A stretch of 64,000 bases of DNA. Source: Lonicera japonica (lineage: Eukaryota > Streptophyta > Magnoliopsida > Dipsacales > Caprifoliaceae). This document shows positions 11,331-22,848 of this stretch, piece after piece. The stretch is from assembly GCA_021464415.1 (NCBI GenBank), contig CM038468.1:3720001-3784000 (forward strand). The letters are read 5' to 3'. Positions within the stretch are counted from its first letter, which is position 1. Each line of letters begins with the position of its first letter. A program made the translations under genes and the position numbers. A model generated the notes under the pieces. That model made no database searches. It saw only the letters and a program-made list of their open reading frames with translations, and was not told the origin of the DNA.

Positions 11331-12245
11331 CTATTCCCCAAAAATGCAACAATCTTAAATTTATGTATTAGATGTATGTAGATTATTAATTTTTAATATC
11401 TAATAATTTTTAGATTATTAGATGGTAGATTATTAATTATTAATATTTAATATAATATATAATATGATTACTGTAATAATATTGATATAGATATAGATAT
11501 AAAAGATGTTATTGATTGTTGATGAGTTATTGGAATTAATTTATTATTAATAGTTATTGATTAATATTTTTGTTATATATGAGTTTGGTGCTTCATTTTT
11601 CCATTTGCACACTTAAAAAGGATGCTTCGTAATTCCAATCTACATAATGGTGTAAAAAATGAAGCTTTCTATTCCCCAAAACTACAACAATCTTAAATGT
11701 ATGTATTAGATGTATGTAGATTATTAATTTTTAATATCTAATATAATATAATTAAAATTTGATTAATGTTTACATATATTTAATATAGATGATCCCGATC
11801 GTGTGTATAAAAGATTTATCAAATTTACGTACACAAAAAAAATACAACAATTTTTATTTTATCTATTAGATAGATGGTAGATTATTAATATTTAATATTT
11901 ATTATAATATGATCAATATAATAATATAGAAATAGATATAGATATAAAAGATGTTATTGATTGTTGATTAGTTATTGGAATTAATTTATTATTAATAGTT
12001 ATTGATTAATATTCTTATTAAGTTTGGTGCTTCGGTGCACAATTCTCACAAATTAAGAAGGGATGGTTCATGTTCCCAGTCTAAATAATGGTGTAAACCA
12101 TTGATACTTTTTATTCCTAAAACAAGATTACGATTTCCAATGTACATGAGTCCACAAGTAATACTCAACCATAAATATGTTGTAATTATATTTCCTGTGA
12201 CATGATTACTGCTGTGCCTCATTTCCTATGAGCCTTATTTCGATA
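11331..12245. repeat. duplicated upstream block, copy 1 (before RPA gene)
   Basis: This block is closely similar to 17655-18290. Both contain the TGTATTAGATGTA segment, a TGTGTATAAAAGATTTAT-type segment, and the TTTCCAATGTACATGAGTCC segment in the same order, and each ends shortly before the first exon of a gene. It probably carries the promoter. Confidence 0.75.
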
Positions 12246-12254
12246 AACCTACTT

Positions 12255-12263
12255 TATAAATAA
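12255..12263 (+). promoter_or_regulatory. candidate TATA box of the RPA-like gene
   Basis: TATAAATAA lies about 65 bp before the proposed ATG at 12328, in a position that would give a short 5' leader. Confidence 0.4.
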
Positions 12264-12327
12264 GAGTATGGCAATTCTTAGTAATTCTATAACAAATTGA
12301 TAAAAAACTTTCTAAGATTTACAAGAT

Positions 12328-15300
12328 ATGGATGATAAATTGAACTTTATCAGCGAAATCAATTTTACGAAGACTCAATGGACGTTGAAGGTGCGAGTTG
12401 TGCGGCTTTGGGAGACTCCATGATTTGAAGATAAGTCACAGACTTATACTATTGAGATGGTGTTCGTCGACTCACAGGTTTTTTTTTTCTTTTTATTTTT
12501 GTACCCTTACTCTTGGCTCAGTCTGAAATCCAAAGTGTTCTTCCTTTTATGGGTTTGATGGAATAGTTGTTCAACGAGGAAGACTCAATAGTTCTTCCTT
12601 TTACGGGTTAATTTCTTTTCACTGTTTTCACTGTTTTCCCACTTCTATGATTTCCCCCAAAAGGAAGATACTATTCAAAAATATAAACAAATTTTCACTA
12701 TTTATTTTTCAATTGCTGGGATATTGGTTGACCTTCACATACATATGTATCAAGTGGTATATTAATTCTGTTTTTATCATACTAACATATTTTTCATACT
12801 AATAGAAATTAAATTAATTTAATTACGTTGAAGCTAGGGAGTTAACTATTATATGTATCAAGTGGTATATTAATTCTGTTTTTATCTAATTATGATATGC
12901 ACGTATATTATTAATATAAAGATCAAATGGTCATTTATTTATTATAAAAAGAATGAAGAAGATAATTCAAAATTAATTTAATATATTAAATAATGTTTTT
13001 ATCTTCATTCTTTTTATTACTTCTAGATCAATGATAAGAGATGAACACCTCAATGTGTGACTATTTCAGTCAAATCTGTTTTTTTTCCTTTAAATTGATG
13101 TGTTGTTATTTGAAATAACAACACTTCTTATAATAAATAGTATAAATAATAAGTCTATTAATGTTGATATTAAATTACTTATTAATAGTTATTGATTAAT
13201 ATTTTTGTTATACGACTTTGATGCTTCATTTTACCATTTCACTCTTAAAAAGATGTTTCTTATTCCCAATCTGTATAATGGTGTAAAAAAAGGACGCTTT
13301 CTATTCTCCAAAAATACAACAATCTTAAATTTATGTATTAGATGTACGTAAATTATTAATTTTTTAATATCTAATATCTAATATCTAATATATAATATAA
13401 TATAATCTATCTAATATAACATAACATAAAATATGATTAATGTATACATATATTTAATATATTTTATATAATATAATATAAAATATTATATATATAATAT
13501 ATAAATAATTTTATTATTTAAACTATATTCTAATTTAGTAAATATAGTTTTGACTTTCAGTAAATTATATTCTAATTCAATTTTTTATTATTTAAATTAC
13601 TCAAGAACTTGGTTTTGACTATTGAGAGTAACATTTTTTTAATGTTATGATTTGACGTGAAATATATAATATGTCCCTCTTATCTTCATCAATTGTATTG
13701 AATCACCAACATAAATTGTAGTCATACTACAAAGAACACGATAAGTATCACTTTGTATTCATTTATTAGTAATTATTCTGTGTGACACACTTAGAAAGTC
13801 ATATTTTAATATCTTACAAATAACATTATATAATTAGTTCTAATAATACTTTATTTTTATTTATTTTTTGGTAGGGTGGAAGGATTCATGCAACTATCAA
13901 GAAATCATTGCTTCAGTCTTTTAAAACACTGATTCGTGAAGGGCAATTGTATGTTATCCGCAATTTCGTAGTAGGATACAACAATATGAAGTACAAAACT
14001 ACGAGCCACAAATACAAGTTAAATTTTATGCCAAGGACTAATGTTGTGAATGTTGTTGACGAAAGTTTTCCCGCACATAACTATACCTTTAGATCGTTTG
14101 TTGATATTTTGAGTGCATCCGATATTGACGAGAATGAATTGTTTGGTACATGTAAAGATAATTATACATTTGTTCACTGCATCAAAAATTGAGATTTATT
14201 AATTTTGTTGCAAAAGTAGTCTCATCAAAAATTGATATTTATTAATTTTGTTGCAGATATAATTGGAGAAGTTGTTGGCAAAGATAATGCCAAGTTGCAA
14301 GAATATAATGGAAGAGTGAGCAAGCTCATTGATATTATGCTTAAAGATCTAGAGTATGTGTATAATATTTGCTAAAAATTATTGAAATACGACACATACT
14401 ATTATTTTTTCAAGCATTTAGGTTTACTAATTTTCATGATTTTGGTTTTTTTTTCATTATTTTTGTTCCTTTCTCCTTTTTTTTAGAGAAAACAAGTTAC
14501 CATGTACTTTGTGGGGTGACTATGCGGATGAGATTAACAGTTTTTTGGATAATGAAAAATCTGAGCCCGTAGTAATCATACTTCAGATGTGTTGTGCCAA
14601 AAAATACAAAGGTCATATTTACAATTTCAAAAGAACTTACATACATTTTTATTTGCAATTTTATTTGACCATTAATATAATGTTTTAATTAAAAGTTATT
14701 TTGTTGCAGGAGATGTTAGATTATCTAATACTTATTATATTACGAAGCTACTGGTGAATGCACCTATCAAAGAAGTTATTGAATATCGGAACAAGTATTT
14801 ACAACTTTTTTTTTCCTTTATTTATTTTTTTATTTTGTTCTTTTCATATCCTTTGAATGAATAATATGTTTTTGTTGAGAAGATTGATGGACAAAGGAGA
14901 TTGTAGCTCTCGGAGAATTACCCCACTATCTTCTTCGTCAAATTACTCTATATCTACCGACTTAGCAAGTGCTGATATCAAAACAATTGAAGAATTGTTG
15001 GAGTCTGTGGAGGTAAAGCAAGTATATCATGTTGATTTTTTTTAATCATTGTAGCATACTTATAATTTTGTTTTTGTTTATTATTACAACTATATTGATC
15101 ATATATTATTTTTCATTTTTTTACTCTAGGTTGGTAGTTTTTGGGTTGTTGCTACTATTATTGCGATTGAAAATGATGAGAACTGGTGGTACTTATCCTG
15201 TAAAAGATGTCCTAAGAAGGTTAATCCAGTTGGGAATCGGTTTTACTGTGAAAAATGTGACAAGTTTGATATCTCTGGAACTACTAGGTTCAAAGTTCAA

Positions 15301-16110
15301 GTCAGGGTTATTGACGGGACTGGTAGTGCTTCTTTTTTGTTGTGGGATCGTGAGTGTTTTCAGCTAATTGGTAAGACTGCTAGCAATTTGAGAGAAAATT
15401 TTGTAAAGGCAAGTTTCTTAACACCGAACAATCTATAACGAAAGATATAATAAAAACGACTGTTCTCTAATCATGAAATTAATTACAGACGCCTGATAAT
15501 GGATGCTATCCAGCTGATATTGATGCTTTGGTTGAAAGGAAGATGTTGTTCAAAGTTCAAGTTAAGCCTCAAAACGTTAGTGAGCATAATGAAGTGTTTA
15601 CTGTTATTAGGTTAACAGACAATGACGAGTTCATATCGAAGTATGTGTCACATCATTGTGTTGAATATCAGGTTAGAGTTGATTATGTTAATTTTACTTT
15701 TCAAAATTTTATAAATAAGTATTCTTTCATATTTTTAAGTTGTATGTGATGGACTTAATCTTTAAAAATAATAATAAAAATATATATATTTTTAGGACTC
15801 TGATCTGCTTTCACGATTAGAACAAAATGACATTGCGGATCTAAAGGTAATTTTTTATTATTCTATAAACATCTACGTTACCTATATGTTTTTGTACACA
15901 TCAATAAAGTACTACTTTTGTTGCTTTTGTCTTTTGTAGGACTATGTGGCTGAGAATGAAGTGAACACCCCAAACATAACTCCTGCCAAACGGTCCAACA
16001 CATTAATAGTTCTCGACTATGGTTTGAGTAAAGATACATCGGACGTTGATCCAACTACTCAAATGTCAAGCAACAAGCTCATAAAGCATGCCAAGCTTGA
16101 AAATAACTAA
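12328..16110 (+). pseudogene. Helitron RPA1-like gene, ten exons, internal stop
   Basis: Homologue of the large subunit of replication protein A, the single-strand DNA-binding protein, a kind often carried by plant Helitrons. Exons by splice signals and frame: 12328-12477, 13875-14145, 14257-14353, 14487-14611, 14710-14794, 14880-15012, 15130-15408, 15489-15671, 15796-15846, 15940-16110. All junctions keep frame. The N-terminal OB fold (DUF223-like) shows WTLKVRVVRLWE and, across the first junction, the start GGRIHATI. The C-terminal OB fold has a zinc ribbon CX2CX12CX2C (CKRC...CEKC, exon 7). A TGA at 12421-12423 (codon 31 or 32, where CGA or AGA would fit) interrupts exon 1. The intron after exon 7 starts with GC (AAG/GCAAGT). 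Otherwise the frame is clean, suggesting recent inactivation, a sequencing error, or use of a later start. Confidence 0.85.
12478..13874 (+). other. intron 1 of the RPA-like gene, mosaic of duplicated blocks
   Basis: At 1.4 kb this intron is far longer than the others (about 90-125 bp in most cases). Its parts match sequences elsewhere in the same Helitron: 12805-13430 matches 16472-17830, 13510-13620 matches 20665-20780, and 13655-13805 matches 19107-19256. Confidence 0.7.
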
Positions 16111-17654
16111 GTTTTGGGGAATCATTTTGTTATGTTTTTATCTTTGCTATCTATTCAAGATTACCTAAACTCTATTATCTATCACTTTAGCACCTTAAAA
16201 CTGTTATTAATCACTATTAGTTATGTATGGTTGCACAATGTTTTGGTAAACTGGAAATATATTATATTTTATGTTAAGGCAATTGTTATTATGCCCGTTG
16301 CGTTTGTCATGTCCAAACAATTACTTTTTGTTTGATTTTGAGTTCGAAACTGTTCTTATATGATTCGTCATTTATTAGTATATATGGACTTAAATTTGGA
16401 TCTTATGATTGATATTAGTGATTAATAACGGTATTCTTCAATTTATTGGTCTTTGTGATTAATCACAAAGACTAATAAAAATTAAATTAATTTAATTACG
16501 TTGAAGCTAGGGAGTTAACTATTATATGTATCAAGTGGTATATTAATTCTGTTTTTATCTAATTATTATATGCACGTATATTATTATTAATATAAAGATC
16601 AAATAGGCATTTATTCATTATAAAAAGAATGAAGAAGCTAATTCAAAATTAATTTAATATATTAAATAAGGTTTTATTAGTACATAATTACTTCTAGATC
16701 GATGATAAGAAATGAAAACCTCAATGTGTGACTATTTCAGTCAAATCTATTTTTTTTCCTTTAAATTGATGTATAATGCCCTAATTCACTATATGAAATA
16801 ATTTTTTAAGCTAAAGCTTTTAATATTGAAATATTTTTAATATATATCAAATTTTTACTACAATATTCAAATAAAATTTAGTAATTGATACCTTAAATCG
16901 ACAGAACAGAGTAAACTATCTTATTGGCCGTTAAATTATTAATTCAGTCTTACTGTGACCCTCCTACTTTAAAATGCTCCATTTGAGCAATTAAACTGTT
17001 AGTTTGGTATCACTTTGACCCTTCCATCCATTTTACACGTTAGTGGTCATGAAGTTTCAGGGCATTTGTGTCATAAGCCTATTGAGGAGAATTATGCTAA
17101 TTATTAAGATAAATAATTAATTTCAATTAAACATTTTTTTAGTAAGATAGAAAGTTGTTTTTGTAATATTCAAAAAGATGTCTTTTTAAAAAAAAAAAGA
17201 AAAACTTCTACAAAAATAAATAGTATTGAATAGGAAGCTATTTTTATAATTATGAAAATGTCATTTTTTTAGAAAACAAAAAACTGTTTTTTCTAATATG
17301 GTAGGAAGCTATTTTTATAATTATTAAAAGACATAATTTTTATTTGAAATAACAACACTTCTTATAATAAATAGTATAAAATAACAAAACTTCTTATAAT
17401 AAATAGAAAAAATTACTTGACGGAATATGTAATGAACAAATTGTATTGATTTCATAAAAATAAAAATAAATAAATAAACCAAACAAGAAAACCTGGTGTG
17501 GGTCAACATTCAGGTATGACTAATATAATCAATATTAAATAATAAGTCTATTAATGTTGATATTAAATTGGTTATTAATAGTTATTGATTAATATTTTTG
17601 CTATACGACTTTGATGCTTCATTTTTCCACGTCCTCACTTAAAAAGATGTTTAC
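16111..17654. repeat. intergenic region with second copy of the intron-1 block
   Basis: After the RPA stop, 16472-16770 repeats 12805-13102 almost exactly (TTACGTTGAAGCTAGGGAG and following), and 17337-17620 continues the same block (repeat of 13105-13240). Between them is an insertion of about 550 bp (16780-17335) with phrases such as TGACCCTCCTACTTTAAAAT typical of plant MITE-like noncoding repeats. No gene. Confidence 0.65.
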
Positions 17655-18290
17655 TATTCCCAATCTATATAATGGTGTTAAAAAAGGACGCTTTCTATTC
17701 CCCAAAAATACAACAATCTTAAATTTATGTATTAGATGTACGTAAATTATTAATTATTAATATCTATCTAATATATAATATAATATAATCTATCTAATAT
17801 AATATAATATAAAATATGATTAATGTATACATATATTTAATACATATGACCCCGCTCGTGTATATAAAAGATTTATAAAATTTACGTACACAAAAAAATA
17901 CAACAATTTTTAATTATCTATTATCTACTAGATGGTAGATTATTAATTATTAATATAATATAATATGATTAATATAATAATATAATATAGATATAAAAGA
18001 TGTTATTTATTGTTGATAAGTTATTGGAATTAATTTAATATTAATAATTATTGATTAATATTAATATTCTTATTATATGAGTTTAGTGCTTCGTTGTACA
18101 TTTCTCACAATTAAGAATGGATGATTCATGTTCCCAGTCTACATAATGGTTTAAACTATTGATGCTTTTTATTCCCAAAACAATTTTATGATTTCCAATG
18201 TACATGAGTCCACAAGTAATACTCAACCATAAATATGTTATGATTATTTTTCCTATGCATGATTATTGTTGTGTCTCATTTAGTGTGTGT
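17655..18290. repeat. duplicated upstream block, copy 2 (before helicase gene)
   Basis: Second copy of the block at 11331-12245, shorter by internal deletions. A TATA-like stretch (18290-18300) follows, about 80 bp before the proposed ATG at 18378. Confidence 0.75.
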
Positions 18291-18377
18291 ATATATATAC
18301 AGTAAGTTTATTCCATTGGTTTGTGAATCTATAATAAAGTTAAGTTAGTTCTTTCAATAGGAATATAGAGTTTAAGT

Positions 18378-20535
18378 ATGGGTAATACTAATAAGAATGA
18401 AGAATCGCCGACTGCGTCAATAACGACAAGTCATAAGCGTCAAAGATCTTTCTGTTTGTTAGAAGGTTAGTAATTTTTTTATGTTCTTTGTTTGAAGTTT
18501 AGTAATTTTCTTCTTTTCTTGGTTGCTTATGTAATTTGTAAGTTTTCCTTCTCTTACACTTCTTGATATGATCTTTGAGGTCTAAAGGTCCATTGTTTAT
18601 TGTATTCATTGAATGATTAAACCTTCCTGCAATAAATCTCGGATAATTTTATCTACATTCTTCTAGAATACTACTATTTTTTGTCAAACAAAATGGTGTT
18701 TGAGTGACAAAAAAAATTTATTCTAAAACTCTATTAAGCAGTTAATATAACTAGAGTCATGATAATTTTTTTGTTAAAGATTCAAATTTTTTTTTATTCT
18801 AAACCAGTTGGACTTTCCTTTGGTTTGTATAAGCATTTTAGTTTTTCTTTGCTTATACAAACCAAACAAAAAAATACACATTAAAAGTGGGGTAACACGT
18901 ATATAAGTTCATCGATTTATTATTTTTGTGTGGACGTTAAAACGAAGTAGCTTACCTTAACCTCTTAAATTAAGAGCTGCACAATCAAAATCACGCTCTA
19001 AATCTTCATCCATCTTAAAGAAGTCACATTTCTCGCATCCTGTCTCTCTAAACTGTCAGCAACAAAGTTACACATGAAATGTACAACAAATAAGACACAC
19101 AAATATATAATATGCCCCTCTTATCTTCATCGATGGTATTGAATCACCAATATAAATTGTAGTCATATTACAAAGAGTATGATAAGTATCACGTTTTGTT
19201 CATTTATTTGCAATTATTCTTTGTGATGCACTTAGAAAGTTATATTTTAATATCATGCAGAAAACACACAACCTATTCACCATGGTCAAGGTTATATTAA
19301 CAATTCACAACTTTGCTCAAGAACCCCATTGGGCAATATCACCAATGGTATGATTATATATTTGATTTATCTTACGATATGCTTATTAAAATAATTTTAT
19401 TTCCATAATTTATCTAGAAGTTGTATTACATAAATAGATGTTATTGAGAAAACATTTGTCTCTATAGTTTTTCATAAGAGTCCTGGACATTATAGAAGCA
19501 AAAAGGCACAAAGAACATTGAATGTATTGTCTTATGGGAAGCATATAATATGTAATGGGGTTGTTGAAGGAGCTTCTAATCAAAATTCAAATTCCTTATT
19601 CGAGGAACAAGTTTCAGTAGGTGTACAACAAAATAGCATCAATTCGAGAAGTGGTAAGTTTGCTTCTTCTAAAAAACGGATTTTCTGATTTGTTACTATT
19701 GTTATTTATTTGGATTGATCCTCCAATTTATTTATTTTTACAAATTTTGCAGGAAATGAAAATTATGAAGAACATGAGAGTACTAAACATTGTAAAAGCA
19801 AAAAGTCACATAGAACAATGAATGCATTATCTTCTGGGAAGTATATAATACATAATGGGGTTGTTGAAGGAGCTTCTAATCAAAATTCAAATTCCTTATT
19901 TGAAGAACAAATTTCAGTAGGTGTACAAGAAAATAGCATCAATTTAAGCAATAGTAAGTTTGGTTCTCCTGAAAAAAGGATTTTCTAATTTGTCACTGTT
20001 GTTATTTATATGTATTGGACCTCCAATTTTATTTTATTTTACAAATTTTGCAGGAAATGAAAGTCACGAAGAACCTAGGAGTGCTGAACATTATAGAAGC
20101 AAAATGACACATAGAACATTGAATGTACTATCTTCTGGGAAGCATATAATACGTAATGGGGTTGTTGAAGGAGCTTCTAATCAAAATTCAAATTCCTTAT
20201 TCGAGGAACAAATTTCAGTAGGTGTGCAAGAAAATAGCATCAATTTGAGCAATAGTAAGTTTGGTTCAAAAAAAAAAACAATATTTGTTACTATTGTTAT
20301 TTATATATACTGGTCCTCCAATATTTTTAATTTTTTTTCAAAAATGTTACAGGAAATGAAAATTATGAAGCTGGTGTTACAAGAGAAGACATATACGAAT
20401 ATGATGGTATAATTACGTTTAGTTACACAAAAGTTTAGTTATCTTTAGAAAAAGTTTTTATTTGTAGAAATTAAATTGGGTTTTTGTATTTTATTGTAGG
20501 TGAAAGTATGGAATCTGATGATATTTCGCATAAAG
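18378..20535 (+). pseudogene. Helitron Rep/helicase, N-terminal exons
   Basis: Start of the Helitron replicase gene. Seven small exons can be joined in frame: 18378-18465, 19261-19347, 19468-19653, 19753-19953, 20054-20254, 20354-20406, 20500-20535. The product starts MGNTNKNEES, carries KRQRSFC and then RTPLGNIT, a motif common near the N-terminus of plant Helitron proteins, and has an acidic, low-complexity character. Exons 3-5 are copies of one another. After exon 7 the reading cannot be continued: the Helitron-like N domain and the HUH rolling-circle nuclease (two His, catalytic Tyr) are absent, and the next coding sequence (20771) is already in the pre-helicase region. Rolling-circle initiation would therefore need another copy's protein. 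Confidence 0.7.
19468..20254 (+). repeat. tandem triplication of one exon-intron unit (about 300 bp)
   Basis: Three consecutive units share the segment GGGGTTGTTGAAGGAGCTTC and the following exon part. They end at donors at 19653, 19953 and 20254, so the period is 300 and 301 bp. Each unit adds about 67 codons and keeps frame. Copies 2 and 3 share acceptors of the type TTTTGCAG/GAAATGAAA. Copy 1 lacks that acceptor but an upstream TATAG acceptor (19466-19467) restores frame. Confidence 0.85.
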
Positions 20536-20664
20536 GTAATTTTCTTTTGTTGGTAGTTTATTTATTTTTATTTTTTTATATATTGGCTATCTTCAGATAT
20601 TTTGTTTAAATTATTTTAGTAAAAATAATTGGTGTATTTGAATATTTATTGTGATGCATTTTTT

Positions 20665-20780
20665 TATTATTTAAATTATATTCTAATTTAGTAAATATAG
20701 TTGTGACCTTAAGTACTTTTTATATTCTAATTCAGTAAATTATATTCTAATTCAGTTTTTTATTATTTAAATTACTCAAG
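20665..20780. repeat. short repeat at the Rep deletion junction
   Basis: This AT-rich block (TTATTATTTAAATTA..., ending TACTCAAGAACTTTG) is repeated at 13510-13620 inside RPA intron 1. It abuts the point where the HUH-coding part is missing, so it marks the deletion or recombination junction. Confidence 0.6.
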
Positions 20781-22681
20781 AACTTTGTTTGAGAAATCTT
20801 TTTTCAACTTTGCTATTGTCAAATTCTTTGTCAATACCAGAATTTGTTTGGGAAGAAACTTGGCGTTATCTATCAGATGATATACTTTATAGACAACGCA
20901 CCATGTTGCATCATGAAGGTACAAAATTATATCATTTATATTCTTATTTCGTAATAATTTTTATTACCCTATTACATTTTTTATTAACTATAGTTGAATA
21001 TTTGTGTCATTTTACAGATTTAGAACTGAGCGATGAAGAAATAAAAAATTATACTCTTTGGGAGATTGAAAAGATATTGTGGAGTAGTGGGAGAAGTCTT
21101 TGTGACTTTCAAACAATGCCATTCCCTGAGACTGTTGATGATTCAATCCACCAGAATAGGCTTATACAGGACGAAATGCGTTATGATAAAAACGCTTTGT
21201 CTAAAGAGCACAAAATATTGCTATTAAATCTCACCTCTGAGCAAAGAAATGTTTATGAAACAATAATGCATGCTGTTAAAGATGAATGTGGCGGGGTATT
21301 CTTTCTATATGGATATGGAGGTACAGGAAAGACTTTTGTGTGGAAAACTTTGTCAACTGCTTTGAGATCAAAGGGGGAAATTGTGTTGACCGTAGCATCA
21401 AGTGGCATTGCATCACTCCTTCTACCAGGAGGTAGAACAGCTCATTCCAGATTTGCCATTCCCCTTACTCCTAATGAAGATTCAACTTGCAATATTAAAC
21501 AAGGGAGTCCACTCGCAGAGTTGATTGTCAAAACTAAACTTATTATTTGGGATGAGGCACCTATGATGAACAAATATTGCTTTGAAGCTTTGGATAGGAC
21601 TACGAGAGACCTTTTAAGATTTAGCAATCCGTTGAGTTCGGAACGATCGTTTGGGGGTAAAACGATTGTGTTTGGAGGAGATTTCAGGCCGATTTTACCC
21701 GTCATTCCAAAAGGAAGTAGGCAAGATATCGTGCTTGCAACTATTAACTCCTCATATTTATGGAGACATTGTAAAGTTTTGAAATTGACAAAAAATATGA
21801 GGCTTCAAAATCTTAATTCAGATGAAAATTCCGTTGAATTAAAGGCTTTTTCAGATTGGATATCAGGCATTGGAGATGGAACAATTGGCGGTCCAAATGA
21901 TGGTCATGCGTCAATTGAAATACCTAATGATTTGTTGATTAAGGAGACAGAAAATGCACTTGCAACAATTGTGGATAGCAAGTATCCTTCTTTCTCAGAA
22001 AATGTTAATGACCCGTCATATTTGCAACAAAGAGCAATCCTTGCTCCCACTCTGGAGATTGTTGAATCAGTTAATGAATACATAGCCTCTCTTAATCAAA
22101 CCGAGGAAAAAACATATTTAAGTTCTGATGCAATTTGCAGTTCAGATTCCAACATTGATTTATTGGAAGATCTTCACACTCCAGAATTTTTGAATGGAAT
22201 CAAATGTTCTGGGGTGCCTAATCATGAGTTGAAGTTAAAGGTTGGCATTCCTGTTATGTTGTTAAGAAACATTGATCATTCTGCTGGGCTATGTAATGGC
22301 ACTAGATTGGTTATTACAAAGCTTGGAAATCATGTTCTGGAAGCTAATGTTATTACAGGAAGCAATGCAGGACATAAAGTTTTCATTCCAAGAATGACTT
22401 TAACTCCATCAGACCCGAGGTTACCTTTCAAGTTTCAACGGAGGCAATATCCTTTGATTGTTTCATATGTGATGACTATTAACAAAAGTCAGGGTCAATC
22501 GCTTTCGCATGTTGGACTTTATCTGAAAAGGCCCGTTTTTAGTCATGGACAACTTTATGTTGCAGTCTCTAGAGTTACAAATCGTGCAGGATTGAAGATA
22601 CTAATTTGTGATACAAATGGAGAACCAACCAATTCAACCACAAATGTAGTGTTTAAAGAGGTTTTCCAAAATTTGGATTAG
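20771..22681 (+). CDS. Helitron PIF1-like helicase domain
   Basis: C-terminal SF1B (PIF1-family) DNA helicase of a Helitron, which would unwind the donor strand during rolling-circle transposition. The frame is open from 20771 with no ATG; it is the tail of the broken Rep gene. Motifs in order: pre-helicase [13 protein letters not shown]; motif I GYGGTGKT (21311-21334); motif [10 protein letters not shown] (about 21541-21564); motif [13 protein letters not shown], where helicases have Gln in place of Pro (codon 21689-21691); and near the C-terminus [12 protein letters not shown] and YVAVSR (motifs V-VI). A 99-bp intron (20919-21017, GAAG/GTACAA...TTTTACAG) has no stop and a length divisible by three, so retention would insert 33 mostly hydrophobic residues. 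Stop TAG at 22679. The Pro in motif III and the missing nuclease suggest it is inactive. Confidence 0.9.
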   Translation: MTQELCLRNLFSTLLLSNSLSIPEFVWEETWRYLSDDILYRQRTMLHHEGTKLYHLYSYFVIIFITLLHFLLTIVEYLCHFTDLELSDEEIKNYTLWEIEKILWSSGRSLCDFQTMPFPETVDDSIHQNRLIQDEMRYDKNALSKEHKILLLNLTSEQRNVYETIMHAVKDECGGVFFLYGYGGTGKTFVWKTLSTALRSKGEIVLTVASSGIASLLLPGGRTAHSRFAIPLTPNEDSTCNIKQGSPLAELIVKTKLIIWDEAPMMNKYCFEALDRTTRDLLRFSNPLSSERSFGGKTIVFGGDFRPILPVIPKGSRQDIVLATINSSYLWRHCKVLKLTKNMRLQNLNSDENSVELKAFSDWISGIGDGTIGGPNDGHASIEIPNDLLIKETENALATIVDSKYPSFSENVNDPSYLQQRAILAPTLEIVESVNEYIASLNQTEEKTYLSSDAICSSDSNIDLLEDLHTPEFLNGIKCSGVPNHELKLKVGIPVMLLRNIDHSAGLCNGTRLVITKLGNHVLEANVITGSNAGHKVFIPRMTLTPSDPRLPFKFQRRQYPLIVSYVMTINKSQGQSLSHVGLYLKRPVFSHGQLYVAVSRVTNRAGLKILICDTNGEPTNSTTNVVFKEVFQNLD

Positions 22682-22820
22682 CAATTTTGTATTATAAACT
22701 TTTAAATATGGTAACAATGTTTATAGGTTATTATTTACATGATGTGTTTTCCTTTAATTTTGATTATTTCTCAATTAACTTTCATGTATTTTTTTCGAAA
22801 TTACTATCACAAACACAATT

Positions 22821-22848
22821 CCGTGCATCGCACGGGTGAAAATACTAG
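22821..22848 (+). other. Helitron 3' hairpin and CTAG terminus
   Basis: Stem CCGTGC/GCACGG with loop ATC, nine bases, then CTAG with T following. It is the replication stop signal of the large Helitron, and lies 140 bp after the helicase stop codon. Confidence 0.85.

Larger units (their letters stand above)
11039..22848 (+). mobile_element. large Helitron with RPA-like and helicase genes
   Basis: The right end is a clear Helitron 3' terminus: hairpin CCGTGC-ATC-GCACGG (22821-22835), nine bases, then CTAG (22845-22848) with T in the flank. The best left end is TC at 11039 (TCTATATAATATTATAAAG), preceded by A, matching the TC...ATTATAAA look of plant Helitron 5' ends, also seen in the second Helitron at 23201. 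Both genes inside are Helitron-type genes on the plus strand. Length is about 11.8 kb. The RPA-like gene has an internal stop and the Rep gene lacks its nuclease part, so the copy is no longer autonomous. The left end is less certain than the right. Confidence 0.8.

Noticed and set aside
15029..15367. 112-residue hydrophobic frame as a membrane protein
   Set aside because: It is an off-frame reading of RPA exon 7 and the preceding intron.
21442..21705. Minus-strand 87-residue frame
   Set aside because: Shadow of the helicase coding sequence.
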